64,000 nucleotides of DNA from Pedobacter chitinilyticus. Lineage in GTDB: Bacteria; Bacteroidota; Bacteroidia; Sphingobacteriales; Sphingobacteriaceae. The notes beneath the pieces are model-generated. The model had not been told where the DNA came from, did not search any database, and was given only the letters and a program-made list of their open reading frames with translations. Shown piece by piece: positions 44,793-53,754 of this stretch. Made by a program: the position numbers and the translations under genes. Each line of letters opens with the position of its first letter. Within the stretch, counting starts at the first letter, position 1. The stretch lies in NCBI RefSeq assembly GCF_003313385.1, contig NZ_QMHN01000006.1, positions 1-64,000 on the forward strand, in the 5' to 3' direction.

Positions 44793-46070
44793 TTATTTTT
44801 TTGATGAAATATATTTAATACATAACCATGAAACTGGCACTAATACTGCCGCTAATACGAAGAAAGACACATAACTGGTTTGGGTAATTACTGGAACTGC
44901 CCAAGTAGTTAGCAAAGTGCCTGCTACTGCTGCCGTACCGCCCATACCTGCTACTGTTCCTACGTTTTTACCGTTGAAATAATCACTAGGAAGGGTTTGA
45001 ATGTTACCGATCAAGTACTGGAAGCCAAAAAGCGTAAAGCCAATCAGCATCATCGCTAAAGTTGGGGTATCTTTTAAGCTACCTAACTGATAAACGATGA
45101 CAATCAAGGAAGCCAACATGATGACACTACCTACGGCAATAGCATTTTTACGTGCTTTTTGCGGCTCAACGCCTTTTTTTATTTGAACAGATGCATGGTA
45201 ACCACCTACCAAACTTCCTATCGCAGCAAATAGATAAGGCACCCAAGTAAACGCACCAATTTGTTTAATGTCGAACATGAATTGCTCTTTTAGGAAAGTT
45301 GGTAACCAGGTGACGAACAACCACCAAACAGGGTCGATAAAAAACCTACCCGTGATGATTCCCCAAGTATTTCTGAATTTCAAAAGCTCTCTCCAAGTTA
45401 ATACTGGTGCTTCTTCTACTTCAACCGCATTCTTTACTTCTGGCTTAGCCAAAATGTAATTGCGTTCTTCTTCTGTGATCCAAGGGTGTTTATCTGGCGT
45501 TGCCTTGTTGACATAAAGCCATGGGATGATCCAAATCAATCCTAAAATTGCAATGAGTACGAAAGTCATTTTCCAGCCGAAAGCCACATACAAAATGGCA
45601 ATTACGGGTGCAGCCACTACCGAACCTAATGATGCTCCTGCACCAAAAATTCCTTGTGCAATACCTCTTTCTCTAGCTGGAAACCATTCTGCATTGTTTT
45701 TGGTTGCTCCTGGCCAGTTACCTGCTTCGCTAAAACCTAGCATAAATCTAAAGATGTTGAAAGACAGTAAGGACTTTGCAAAGGCGTGTAAAGCAATGGA
45801 AATGCTCCATCCTAAAATAGATAATGTCATACCCATACGCGTTCCAATCGCATCCATCATTTTGCCTGTAAAGGTTTGCCCTAAGGCATACGCGATCATA
45901 AAGAAAGTAGTGATTAACGCTAAGGCACTTTTGTTATCAACATCGGCAATGCCAAATTCTTTATAGATATAAGGCCAAAGAATGTTAATCGCACTTCTAT
46001 CGATGTAGTTGATTACTGTCGCTAATGCGATTAGCGATATAATCCACCATCTTAATCCTTTTACTTTCAT
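44793..46070 (-). CDS. MFS transporter, hexuronate (ExuT-like) type
   Basis: The 425-residue inner membrane protein has about 12 helices and starts with LRWWIISLIALATVINYIDRSAI, the pattern of the anion:cation symporter group (ExuT, GudP). GFSEAGNWPGATKNNAEWFP and RERGIAQGIFGAGASLG are typical for hexuronate carriers. It probably moves unsaturated uronate or DEH into the cytoplasm. It sits between the beta-helix gene and the reductase. Confidence 0.88.
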   Translation of the reverse strand: MKVKGLRWWIISLIALATVINYIDRSAINILWPYIYKEFGIADVDNKSALALITTFFMIAYALGQTFTGKMMDAIGTRMGMTLSILGWSISIALHAFAKSLLSFNIFRFMLGFSEAGNWPGATKNNAEWFPARERGIAQGIFGAGASLGSVVAAPVIAILYVAFGWKMTFVLIAILGLIWIIPWLYVNKATPDKHPWITEEERNYILAKPEVKNAVEVEEAPVLTWRELLKFRNTWGIITGRFFIDPVWWLFVTWLPTFLKEQFMFDIKQIGAFTWVPYLFAAIGSLVGGYHASVQIKKGVEPQKARKNAIAVGSVIMLASLIVIVYQLGSLKDTPTLAMMLIGFTLFGFQYLIGNIQTLPSDYFNGKNVGTVAGMGGTAAVAGTLLTTWAVPVITQTSYVSFFVLAAVLVPVSWLCIKYISSKK

Positions 46071-46124
46071 CTGTTTATTTTTAGTTTTTGATAAATCTTT
46101 AATACTAGTGGTCTTGATCTATCC

Positions 46125-47147
46125 TTATTTGTTAGTCAGTTGAATATTTGTAATGCCTTTAGCATTAATAACTTTGTTATCCTGATACACTTCATTCCCC
46201 ACCGCTTCGCCTTTTGCGCTTTTTAAGCGGACGTTAATACCGTAACCATCCGTATTTAAATGGCTGATATTACCTTTAAACTTGTTATACGAGCCCCAAC
46301 CTTCATAAGCACAATTGACCTGATAACCATCCAACAATATAGACGGTTGGGTATTGTAGCCTGTATTTCCTTCAATCAAATAATGGTTACCTTTTACGTC
46401 AATCCAACTATCAGCGCTGTTCGCACCAGTAATTCCTTGCGCTTCAAAAGTGTTTCCTCTGATAATCCCTCCGGTCGTACCTTCTTTAATATCAATACAT
46501 TCGGCTGCAACGTAAGGTCCCAATTTATTGTTCAGCACTTGGTTCGAATCACATTGATCTGGCTTTCCGTCACTATGCTTGGCCCAATTGCTGTAGGCCG
46601 AACCGATGTAAATAGCTTCTCCGTAACCTGGACTTTTCTTTCCTGTGTGGGTTACTTCGCAGTTTCTAACGATGTTGTGTTTACTGAAAGCCCGAAAGTG
46701 GATTCCTTCTTCACCTAACTGAGTGACCAAAACACCATCGATGATGTTATAATTTGCCCCATCGGTCACAAGGCCTTTCAAGCCATTTTGCAGGGTAAGC
46801 CCTTTGATTTTCCAATAGCTGGCTTTTAAGTGCAGTACATACCCCGTTTGGTTGTTACCTGCATCCAAAATGGCATTTCTACCGCCTGTAAGCACCACAG
46901 GTTGTTTTGATGTGCCACTAACCGAAGCTTCAATCACAAACTTACCTTCGTATACCCCATCTCTTAAGACGATGGAATCTCCAGGCTTTGCAGTAGCCAA
47001 TGCTCTCTTAAGCTGAGTACTGTTTTCCACAATAATTGGCTTTGACGTTTTTTGAAGAAAAGGCTGTATTGCATACCCCAGCCCACTTAAGCAAGTTGAG
47101 ATAGCAATAGCAGCCATAACCAAATATATATTGAAGATCTTTTGCAT
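46125..47147 (-). CDS. Exported right-handed beta-helix protein
   Basis: The 340-residue product has a signal peptide (MQKIFNIYLVMAAIAISTCL) and PL-like beta-helix turns: LKRALATAKPGDSIVLRDGVY, then AECIDIKEGTTGGIIRGNTF and ADSWIDVKGNHYLIEGNTGY. No PL6-type Lys/Arg pair is apparent. It resembles secreted beta-helix proteins of unknown specificity. The ATG at 47147 is preferred: an upstream start at 47180 would be encoded by a palindromic repeat (47168-47261). A polysaccharide lyase or an epimerase-like role on uronate chains is possible. Confidence 0.65.
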   Translation of the reverse strand: MQKIFNIYLVMAAIAISTCLSGLGYAIQPFLQKTSKPIIVENSTQLKRALATAKPGDSIVLRDGVYEGKFVIEASVSGTSKQPVVLTGGRNAILDAGNNQTGYVLHLKASYWKIKGLTLQNGLKGLVTDGANYNIIDGVLVTQLGEEGIHFRAFSKHNIVRNCEVTHTGKKSPGYGEAIYIGSAYSNWAKHSDGKPDQCDSNQVLNNKLGPYVAAECIDIKEGTTGGIIRGNTFEAQGITGANSADSWIDVKGNHYLIEGNTGYNTQPSILLDGYQVNCAYEGWGSYNKFKGNISHLNTDGYGINVRLKSAKGEAVGNEVYQDNKVINAKGITNIQLTNK

Positions 47148-47167
47148 TGATGTTAGTTTATATTCCT

Positions 47168-47261
47168 TCATTTCGATCATAAGGAGAAATCTTTAAGTTT
47201 GCTGTATGAGATCTGTCAAGTTCAAAGATTTCTCCATTTCGCTTCGCTCCAGTCGAAATGA
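47168..47261. repeat. Palindromic repeat element
   Basis: Outer arms TCATTTCGA / TCGAAATGA (47168-47176, 47253-47261) enclose inner arms GGAGAAATCTTT / AAAGATTTCTCC (47183-47194, 47224-47235). The right part resembles the 20-bp repeats at 31372 and 31813. It looks like a small intergenic mobile-type repeat. Confidence 0.75.
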
Positions 47262-47275
47262 CGGGATATTACTAG

Positions 47276-48145
47276 TTATTTGTGAATGCCCAATTCTTTT
47301 AAGAAATCAATGATCGCTTTGTTTACTTCTGAATTTTTCTCCGCTGGAAATTTTCCATGCTCGCCACCTTCAACCGTAATGAATTTGTTTTTCACACCCA
47401 ACTCATCCAACTTCTTTTTCAAGTCTACAGATTGTTGGTAAGGCACTACTGGATCAGCATCGCCATGTACAATAAATACTGGTGGGCTGTTTTTCTTTGC
47501 TTGATACAAAGGAGAAACAGATTGCACAAAAGCTTGGTCATTCGCTCTATCACCTAACCATCTCTTTGCCGAGCTACTAGGCCAATTACCTACGTGGGTA
47601 ATGCCATATTTATCGATAATGGCCGCCACTTTCACGTCTTTCACTCCTGGGCAATTACCATCAAATTTGGTATCGTTACCTAGTAAGCCGCCCATTAAAG
47701 CTAAATGGCCACCTGCCGAACCTCCCATAATTACAATTCTATTTGGGTCGATATTCAGTGTTTTGGCATTTTTGATCAGGTAAATCAAAGCGCAGCGAGT
47801 ATCCTCAACCGCAGCAGGTGCTGGTGCTATTTGCACCAAACGATAAGCAATGTTAGCTACGGCATAACCGTTTTTAAAGAAGCTATTAAAGCCCGTTTGC
47901 GACTCTTTATTTCCTTTGTTAAAACCACCGCCATGGATGTTAATCACAATTGGTGTTGGTCCTTTGTCTGTAGGTGGCAGGTACAAATCCATTTTACCTT
48001 CCCAATCGCCAACTTTAGCATAAACCACATTTAACTGTTCAGAAAAACCTGTTGGGTAGGTTACTTTCTTTACCTCGGCGGTCTCTTGTGCTTGCGTAAA
48101 ACTTGCAGCTACTAATAGTAAGCAGCTTATGATTAATTTTTTCAT
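47276..48145 (-). CDS. Alpha/beta-hydrolase carbohydrate esterase
   Basis: The 289-residue exported enzyme (MKKLIISCLLLVAASFTQAQ) has the oxyanion HGGGFNKG, nucleophile GGSAGG, acid in HGDADPVVPYQQS and catalytic His in GGEHGKFP. It resembles BD-FAE/acetyl-xylan-type esterases. In an alginate locus it may remove acetyl groups from mannuronate; substrate is inferred from context only. Encoded between KdgF and the beta-helix gene. Confidence 0.82.
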   Translation of the reverse strand: MKKLIISCLLLVAASFTQAQETAEVKKVTYPTGFSEQLNVVYAKVGDWEGKMDLYLPPTDKGPTPIVINIHGGGFNKGNKESQTGFNSFFKNGYAVANIAYRLVQIAPAPAAVEDTRCALIYLIKNAKTLNIDPNRIVIMGGSAGGHLALMGGLLGNDTKFDGNCPGVKDVKVAAIIDKYGITHVGNWPSSSAKRWLGDRANDQAFVQSVSPLYQAKKNSPPVFIVHGDADPVVPYQQSVDLKKKLDELGVKNKFITVEGGEHGKFPAEKNSEVNKAIIDFLKELGIHK

Positions 48146-48159
48146 GTTGTCATTTATTT

Positions 48160-48255
48160 TGTTTCCTCCCCCTGCCCCCCTCGAAGAGGGGGATAAACAG
48201 AACGCCTAGGCGAAATGTATCTCCCTTTGGAGGGAGAATTAAAGAGGGAGGAAAA
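48160..48255. repeat. C/G-rich intergenic repeat
   Basis: Contains CCCCCTC-GAA-GAGGGGG and CTCCC-TTT-GGAGGGAG hairpins between the esterase and kdgF genes. Its base composition differs sharply from the surroundings, like a dispersed repeat. Confidence 0.6.
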
Positions 48256-48257
48256 AC

Positions 48258-48593
48258 CTACTTAATAAAATCTTCTCTATGAGGAGCGAAAACATCAATT
48301 AAAATTCCTGGTTCAATACATACGCAACCATGAACTGCGTGAGGTGGCACATAATAACCATCGCCTTTTCTGATGATTTTTTTCTCATCGCCAATGGTCA
48401 TCTCAAAAACGCCACTTTCTACGTAAGTAACCTGTACGTGATAATGCTCGTGCAAGGGGCCAATGGCTCCAGCTTCAAATTTGGCTTTCACCAACATGAT
48501 TTTATCATCATAACCATAGATTTTACGTTGTACGCCGTTGCCTAAATCTTCCCAGGTAGTTTCTGTTTCTATTTGAAATAATTCGCTTTGCAT
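48258..48593 (-). CDS. kdgF: KdgF, cupin for unsaturated uronate
   Basis: The 111-residue cupin converts 4,5-unsaturated monouronates to the linear ketone (DEH/DKI). Candidate metal ligands are His48, His50, Gln54 and His88 (HEHYHVQ and PPHAVHG). The C-terminal DVFAPHRED gives Asp100, Phe102 and Arg106, with the same spacing as the active-site Asp102/Phe104/Arg108 of characterised KdgF as I recall. It has no signal peptide, so it is cytoplasmic. It sits between PL17, which makes the substrate, and genes that consume the product. Confidence 0.88.
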   Translation of the reverse strand: MQSELFQIETETTWEDLGNGVQRKIYGYDDKIMLVKAKFEAGAIGPLHEHYHVQVTYVESGVFEMTIGDEKKIIRKGDGYYVPPHAVHGCVCIEPGILIDVFAPHREDFIK

Positions 48594-48704
48594 ATATAAA
48601 TATTGTTTAATTGCTTAATTGTTAAATTGGTTAGGCCCTCCCATCTGTCCTCCAAAAGGAAAAAAAGCGCCTATGAATATCTTTACTCTTTGTTCCTTAT
48701 TCTT

Positions 48705-50837
48705 TTATCTTAGCGATATGTAATTCTCTTTCTCTGTATAATTGATCTGATAGGTATAAGTCTTATTGTTCAGTTTAAAGCTGATGATGGTTTGTTGCGC
48801 ATCTGATTTCACCAACTTCAGTTCGCTTACTGATGGCAGGGCCGATGAAACCGTTTCATTGATTGGATCTGTGCCACCATGGGTTTCTGTAATGCTCACA
48901 AAGGTTTGGTTTTGGCCACTGCTTGATAGCATGAATGCTTTACCATCTACCAAATTCATTTCTGGATCGTTAGCACCGATAGAAAGCAACTTCACTTCTA
49001 GTGGGTTATCAGAAACAAAGTGATTGGTGTAGAAACGATTTTTATTTAATAAGCCTACCATTCCAGCTTTGTTCTCTAATTTATTGCTGGCATTTAACCA
49101 AATGTGCTGATAGCCATTTTTATCTCCAAGTGCGGTCAATTGATTCGCTTTCGCAGTCACAGGAAAAGAGGTATTCACCAATTGTCCTTTGTACCAAAAT
49201 GGCAAATCATATTGGTGATTTTTAGCCGATTGCGCCTGCATCACATCAATCAACAAAGGTTTTTCTAAACCATCAACTTTTACCAAAGCAGAAGTTCTTA
49301 GCATGGCTACATCGGTATAGGCTTTAGCTTCCTTAGCACTCACCGCCTTTAAATTTGGCTGATTTGAGAAGTATAGTAAGGTTGGGCTGGCTTTATCCGC
49401 AGGTTCCAATTTAGCATTGAAGTGGGAAGTTTGATCTACCACCAATGCATTATGCGCTACGGTTTGTTTTGCCCAAGTGTTATTTTCTGGCAAGTAACCG
49501 CCGCCATTTTTAGTATCGATATTTAAAAATCTGGCAGCTCCGTAATCAGGAAAAATTTCGGTGGTGTTATCGTAAAACAAAAGGTTTAATCGGTCGAAAT
49601 GTCCATGACCCATGCCTTGTGAAGAAGCCTTTAGCACCACACATTGCTGGTCGGTATTGGCACCGCTACGCAGAATACCTAAACCGCCTTCGTCACCTTT
49701 ACCACCATCTCTGATCCATAAAGACTGGTATTTGAACGGAACCGATTTTCCTGCAGCCAAATCTGCCGCTACTTTCAAACCAGCATCCGAAACAATCACA
49801 CGATTTTGTTGCTTGGCAATATCCAATAAATCAACTTCTGCTTTGATATCGGCATAAGCCAAATCAACACCGTACACCAATTCAACCGACTCGTAGGTTT
49901 TGTCTTTAATGGCATCATTTAGGGGAAAGAAAGTTTTATCGGTATAAGAAGTTTGCAAAGAAGTATGGATCGCTTTTGATAGCAGTTTATCACGATATTC
50001 GAAAATTTTGCGTGAAGGCTCATAGTTGTTGATTGCCTTGGCAAACAATACGAAAGGCAACAGAGCATAGCGCTGATAATATGGGCCTTCCATGTAATAA
50101 CCATCAGGTGAAAACAGTTGGTCTATTTGTGCTAAATAACCTGTTTTACCATCTTTTTTAGAACCTTTAATGGCTATTTCTACATACTCACGCTTATTGA
50201 GCACATAACCTGTAATGCCCACAGCCGCCAAGTTCCAAGTACCATGATTGTGAATTTTGTTGAAGACGTCGTACCTATCTTCTGTAAAAAACTTCAAGAT
50301 AGGCACGAACAATTTTTCTTCAATGGTTTTCCTGTCAGTTGCAGGAATCCCGTCATAAACCAAATCATATGCTTGTATGGTGTAAATTTGCCATACGAAG
50401 TCGTTTAAGCTTTGCCAAAAAATACGGCCGCCGTCTTCCTCGCTTTTTCTTTTTGGATGAAGGGGCCATTTTTCGTATTGCGAAGCGTAATTAAGCATTA
50501 CGTTTTTCACGTAATCTGCATATTTCTTTTCTCCCGAGATCTGATACGCTACCCCACAATTGAGCAAATTCGTATAGTTCTTTTTGTGCTGCTCATGCGT
50601 ATAACCGCCGCCACCATCTTTAGGCACAGGTACCACAATAGGTTCTGCCAATGCTTTATCTGCCGCATTTTTAACCGTTTGGTATGATTGGCGCAAAAGT
50701 GGATAGGTATTTACTCCTTTTTTCACGGCCGCCACATTTGCCTTGGTTAGCATAATGCTGGGGTGTGTTTGCGCCATTAACGATAGGCTAAAAAAGGCAC
50801 AAAAAGATACTAATACCACTTTTTTTAAGTAGTTCAT
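48705..50837 (-). CDS. PL17 oligoalginate lyase
   Basis: The 710-residue exported enzyme (MNYLKKVVLVSFCAFFSLSLMAQ) has an alpha-toroid domain with IHNHGTWN (Asn197, His198) and EGPYYQRY (Tyr254, Arg256), followed by a Hepar_II_III beta-sheet domain (GHGHFDRLNLLFYDN). Each residue sits exactly 4 below those of Alg17c (Asn201, His202, Tyr258, Arg260, from memory). PL17 enzymes release unsaturated monomers from alginate oligosaccharides. It follows the regulator gene by 52 nt and precedes kdgF. Confidence 0.93.
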   Translation of the reverse strand: MNYLKKVVLVSFCAFFSLSLMAQTHPSIMLTKANVAAVKKGVNTYPLLRQSYQTVKNAADKALAEPIVVPVPKDGGGGYTHEQHKKNYTNLLNCGVAYQISGEKKYADYVKNVMLNYASQYEKWPLHPKRKSEEDGGRIFWQSLNDFVWQIYTIQAYDLVYDGIPATDRKTIEEKLFVPILKFFTEDRYDVFNKIHNHGTWNLAAVGITGYVLNKREYVEIAIKGSKKDGKTGYLAQIDQLFSPDGYYMEGPYYQRYALLPFVLFAKAINNYEPSRKIFEYRDKLLSKAIHTSLQTSYTDKTFFPLNDAIKDKTYESVELVYGVDLAYADIKAEVDLLDIAKQQNRVIVSDAGLKVAADLAAGKSVPFKYQSLWIRDGGKGDEGGLGILRSGANTDQQCVVLKASSQGMGHGHFDRLNLLFYDNTTEIFPDYGAARFLNIDTKNGGGYLPENNTWAKQTVAHNALVVDQTSHFNAKLEPADKASPTLLYFSNQPNLKAVSAKEAKAYTDVAMLRTSALVKVDGLEKPLLIDVMQAQSAKNHQYDLPFWYKGQLVNTSFPVTAKANQLTALGDKNGYQHIWLNASNKLENKAGMVGLLNKNRFYTNHFVSDNPLEVKLLSIGANDPEMNLVDGKAFMLSSSGQNQTFVSITETHGGTDPINETVSSALPSVSELKLVKSDAQQTIISFKLNNKTYTYQINYTEKENYISLR

Positions 50838-50889
50838 ACGCTTGAATTTATATTTAATTGATTAAGCTAGGAGGACCTATTTTCTCGAA

Positions 50890-51633
50890 TTATCTCTCTG
50901 TTTCGTTGATGATGCTTTGTGCAGCAAAACCTGCTTTACTAATTTGCCATATCTCATCAAGGTGACCAGCCATTGCTTCTTCAGCTTTGGCCATATCCTG
51001 CGATTCGATAGCGGCATAAATCATTCTGTGTTCTTCAATAGCTGTTTTAGCTCTATTGTCGCCACAGATTTTATTTTCTACAATGTTTTTAATCAAGTCG
51101 GGCACTAAAATCAAGATCATGGATTCGATGACCGAATTTTTCGTCGCTTTGGCAATTTTGATATGGAAAACCATGTCTTCCTCTACGGCGTCGCCACCAG
51201 CACTTACTTTACTTTCATAAGCTTCCATCGCTAACCTAAGGCTTTCCAAATCTTCTTCACTTCTGCGTTCGGCAGCCAATTTCACCGCATTTAGCTCCAA
51301 ATGATAACGTGCTTCAATTAAGGCATTGAAATCGTCCTTATTAAATTTGATGATATCTGAAATGATGTTATCAATGACGTTGATACTCAAACCTGCCACA
51401 TAAGTACCACTTTGTGGGTTGGTTTTTAAAAGACCGTAAAACTCTAGTTTTAATATCGCTTCGCGGATGTAGCTTCTTCCTAGGCCAAAACGTTCAGAAA
51501 GGACTCTTTCTGCTGGCAATCTATCTCCTGGTTTTAATTGACCAGAGATGATCAACTGCTTTAATTGACCAATGATTTTATCGACTGGCGACTCCACCTG
51601 TATGGCGGTAATATTTTCTATCAATGACTTCAT
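50890..51633 (-). CDS. FadR-type GntR family regulator
   Basis: The 247-residue protein has the GntR winged helix at residues 14-85 (LKPGDRLPAERVLSERFGLG, then RSYIREAILKLEFYGLL) and an FCD ligand domain with the usual three-helix start (IEARYHLELNAVKLAAERR) and His residues for metal. It is the probable sensor of an alginate breakdown product such as KDG or DEH. Its own promoter and two other promoters of the locus carry the same twin palindromes, so it very likely represses all three. Confidence 0.88.
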   Translation of the reverse strand: MKSLIENITAIQVESPVDKIIGQLKQLIISGQLKPGDRLPAERVLSERFGLGRSYIREAILKLEFYGLLKTNPQSGTYVAGLSINVIDNIISDIIKFNKDDFNALIEARYHLELNAVKLAAERRSEEDLESLRLAMEAYESKVSAGGDAVEEDMVFHIKIAKATKNSVIESMILILVPDLIKNIVENKICGDNRAKTAIEEHRMIYAAIESQDMAKAEEAMAGHLDEIWQISKAGFAAQSIINETER

Positions 51634-51649
51634 TCCTTGGTTTTTCTAT

Positions 51650-51703
51650 TTGGTCGACCAATTAATTGGTTTACCAAAAATAAACATTCAATTGGGTATT
51701 CAA
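51650..51703 (-). promoter_or_regulatory. Regulator gene promoter with two operators
   Basis: Minus strand: TTG (51703-51701), 18-nt spacer, TATTTTTG (51682-51675). Palindromes TTGGTTTACCAA (51666-51677) and TTGGTCGACCAA (51650-51661), 16 bp apart. The first overlaps the -7 box by 3 bp. Confidence 0.8.
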
Positions 51704-51727
51704 AAAGTTATTTCAAATTAAATCATT

Positions 51728-53674
51728 TTATCTTGGAATTACCTCTAAATCAATCTTCCAATTATCCGTTCTAAATGGGCTCATTGGCAAATTTGCTCCA
51801 TTATAGAAGTAACTTTTACCAGGATTATCTGCCCAAGCACAACGTACCGCTACTGGATTTTTCACTTCATTACTCCAAACCACCACTTTATTCCCTTCCA
51901 ATTTAGCTTGCGCCCAAACAAATTTTTGGTCTTTACCTGCAATGATAAAATTGCTGCGTTCGGCTTTGTTATTTACGGTTAAACCTTCTGCATGGTCAAA
52001 TTCCAATATCGCCTTACCCTTTTCAATCTTCATCGATTTAAATACTGGCCCATCAGCTGCTACTTTTTGTCCATAAACCAATTGCTGTACTTTAGCTGCT
52101 ACACGCTCTCCTACTGGAAATTTATCCGTTGGATGGATATCATCTGCCAAGCCTAGATCGATGATATTGACCAAGCCTACATTGGGTTGACGAGCAGCCT
52201 TATCTTGTCCTTCTCTTAACAATGCCCAAGTAGCGTTTACTTCGGGCGTGCTGAGCACTTTTTTATAATTAGGCAATTGTACAATGACAAAATGCAGCTT
52301 TGGCTGATTAAATTGCTTTCTCCAGTCCTTAATCAAGGATTTCAACAAGCCTTCATATTCGTCGGCCCAATTGGCGTTGCTCTCTCCTTGATACCATATC
52401 ACTGCTTTATAGGCTAAACTTTTCAGTGGATTGATCATCGCATTGTAGATGGACGAAGGCACGTCATTTGGATGCACCGCGATATTGATTTCCTGTATTT
52501 TATAGTTCCAATTGCCGTCAATAGCTATTTTATGATTTCCAGCTTTAAAGAACAACTTACTTTGAGGGCCCCAAATACCGCCGTTTCTTCCTTTATTGGC
52601 TACTCGAATCAGAATTTTATTGACTCCGGGCTTTAGCAAACTTTTGGCAACGGTAAATTCCCTGATCAAATCGCGGCTATCAGGCGAAGACCCCAACTTT
52701 TGATCGTTAAAGAAAACCACGCTTTGATCGGCAATTCTACCTAGACTTAAAAAAGCATCCTTCTCACAATCGGCACTGCTTAAATTAACTTCCTTATAAA
52801 ACCAAATCACTCCATCTACATTAGGCAGACCTGCTTTTTCCCATAAGGTGGGCAATTTCATGGTTTCCCAATTCTTGGCATAAACTGGAAGTGTTGGCTT
52901 AATGGTGTCCCAAAGCACCTCGGTATTGGTGTATTGGTTCAACTTACCATGTGATTTCTCTAGCTCAGCAATCTTCTCGGCGATGTATTGTTTTTGGTTT
53001 TTAGTTCCTATTTGATCTAGGATAGGCTTTAATCTGGCAATGGTATCCAACGAAGGCGCACTGATAAAACCTTCAATCACTGTTCCTCCGTAAGCGCTAC
53101 TGACTAAACCAATGGGTACATTCAATTCTTTTTGCAGTTTACGACCCATATAATAAGCCACTGCAGAAAATTTCCCAAGTACCTGCGGACCTGCCACCTG
53201 CCAAGGCGTTTTTTTGGTCAAATCATCCAAAGGTTGAAATTCAATATCTCTGGTCACATTCAACACCCTAATGTTTGGATTGGCGGAATTGGCCAAGTCT
53301 TTCTCTCCACCATCAGCTTTCATGAGCAAAAAGGCCATATTACTTTGACCACTACACAAAAAAACATCACCCAAAAGCACATTATCCAAGGATATTTCGT
53401 TGATTTTCATCGTAAAAGGCCCACCAGCAGGAGCTGCTTTCATTAGCACTTGCCATTTACCATCTGCATTGGCTTCAGTAGTATAATCACTTCCTTTGAA
53501 ATTTACAGTTATCTTCTCTCCCACATTGGCCCAACCCCAAATTCTAATGGGCTCATCCCTTTGCAAAACCATATTACTTCCAAAAATCTGTGGCAATTTC
53601 ACCTTTGCCAGAGCACTAAAGGAAATGCTTAGAAATAAACCTAATGTTAGTACTGCTTTTGAGTGTTTGTTCAT
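51728..53674 (-). CDS. Sialate O-acetylesterase-type SGNH esterase
   Basis: The 648-residue exported protein (MNKHSKAVLTLGLFLSISFS) has the SGQSNMAF nucleophile motif near residue 110 and DDIHPTDK near 530, the Asp/His pair of the family. A beta-sandwich insertion (about 290-390) carries the jelly-roll pattern of GH2-like domains. Enzymes of this class remove O-acetyl groups from sugars. In this context acetylated alginate is a plausible target, although the named substrate of the family is sialic acid. It is the last gene of the 58172 unit. Confidence 0.85.
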   Translation of the reverse strand: MNKHSKAVLTLGLFLSISFSALAKVKLPQIFGSNMVLQRDEPIRIWGWANVGEKITVNFKGSDYTTEANADGKWQVLMKAAPAGGPFTMKINEISLDNVLLGDVFLCSGQSNMAFLLMKADGGEKDLANSANPNIRVLNVTRDIEFQPLDDLTKKTPWQVAGPQVLGKFSAVAYYMGRKLQKELNVPIGLVSSAYGGTVIEGFISAPSLDTIARLKPILDQIGTKNQKQYIAEKIAELEKSHGKLNQYTNTEVLWDTIKPTLPVYAKNWETMKLPTLWEKAGLPNVDGVIWFYKEVNLSSADCEKDAFLSLGRIADQSVVFFNDQKLGSSPDSRDLIREFTVAKSLLKPGVNKILIRVANKGRNGGIWGPQSKLFFKAGNHKIAIDGNWNYKIQEINIAVHPNDVPSSIYNAMINPLKSLAYKAVIWYQGESNANWADEYEGLLKSLIKDWRKQFNQPKLHFVIVQLPNYKKVLSTPEVNATWALLREGQDKAARQPNVGLVNIIDLGLADDIHPTDKFPVGERVAAKVQQLVYGQKVAADGPVFKSMKIEKGKAILEFDHAEGLTVNNKAERSNFIIAGKDQKFVWAQAKLEGNKVVVWSNEVKNPVAVRCAWADNPGKSYFYNGANLPMSPFRTDNWKIDLEVIPR

Positions 53675-53701
53675 TTACATTTTACTGGTTACGAGCTATA
53701 A

Positions 53702-53743
53702 GTTGCGAGTTATAGGAAAAACTTATAACCTATAACTCGCAAC
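53702..53743. repeat. 15-bp perfect inverted repeat
   Basis: GTTGCGAGTTATAGG and CCTATAACTCGCAAC flank a 12-nt A/T loop. No T-run follows. It resembles the GTTATAGG-type intergenic repeats and may be an RNA-processing element. Confidence 0.7.
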
Positions 53744-53754
53744 CCACAACTGAA

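Noticed and set aside
46125-47147. Third PL6 lyase
   Set aside because: Beta-helix turns are present but the PL6 Lys/Arg pair and GEVE site are not, so only a general beta-helix call is made.
49919-50104. Small frame within the PL17 gene
   Set aside because: Out-of-frame shadow of a firmly identified enzyme gene.
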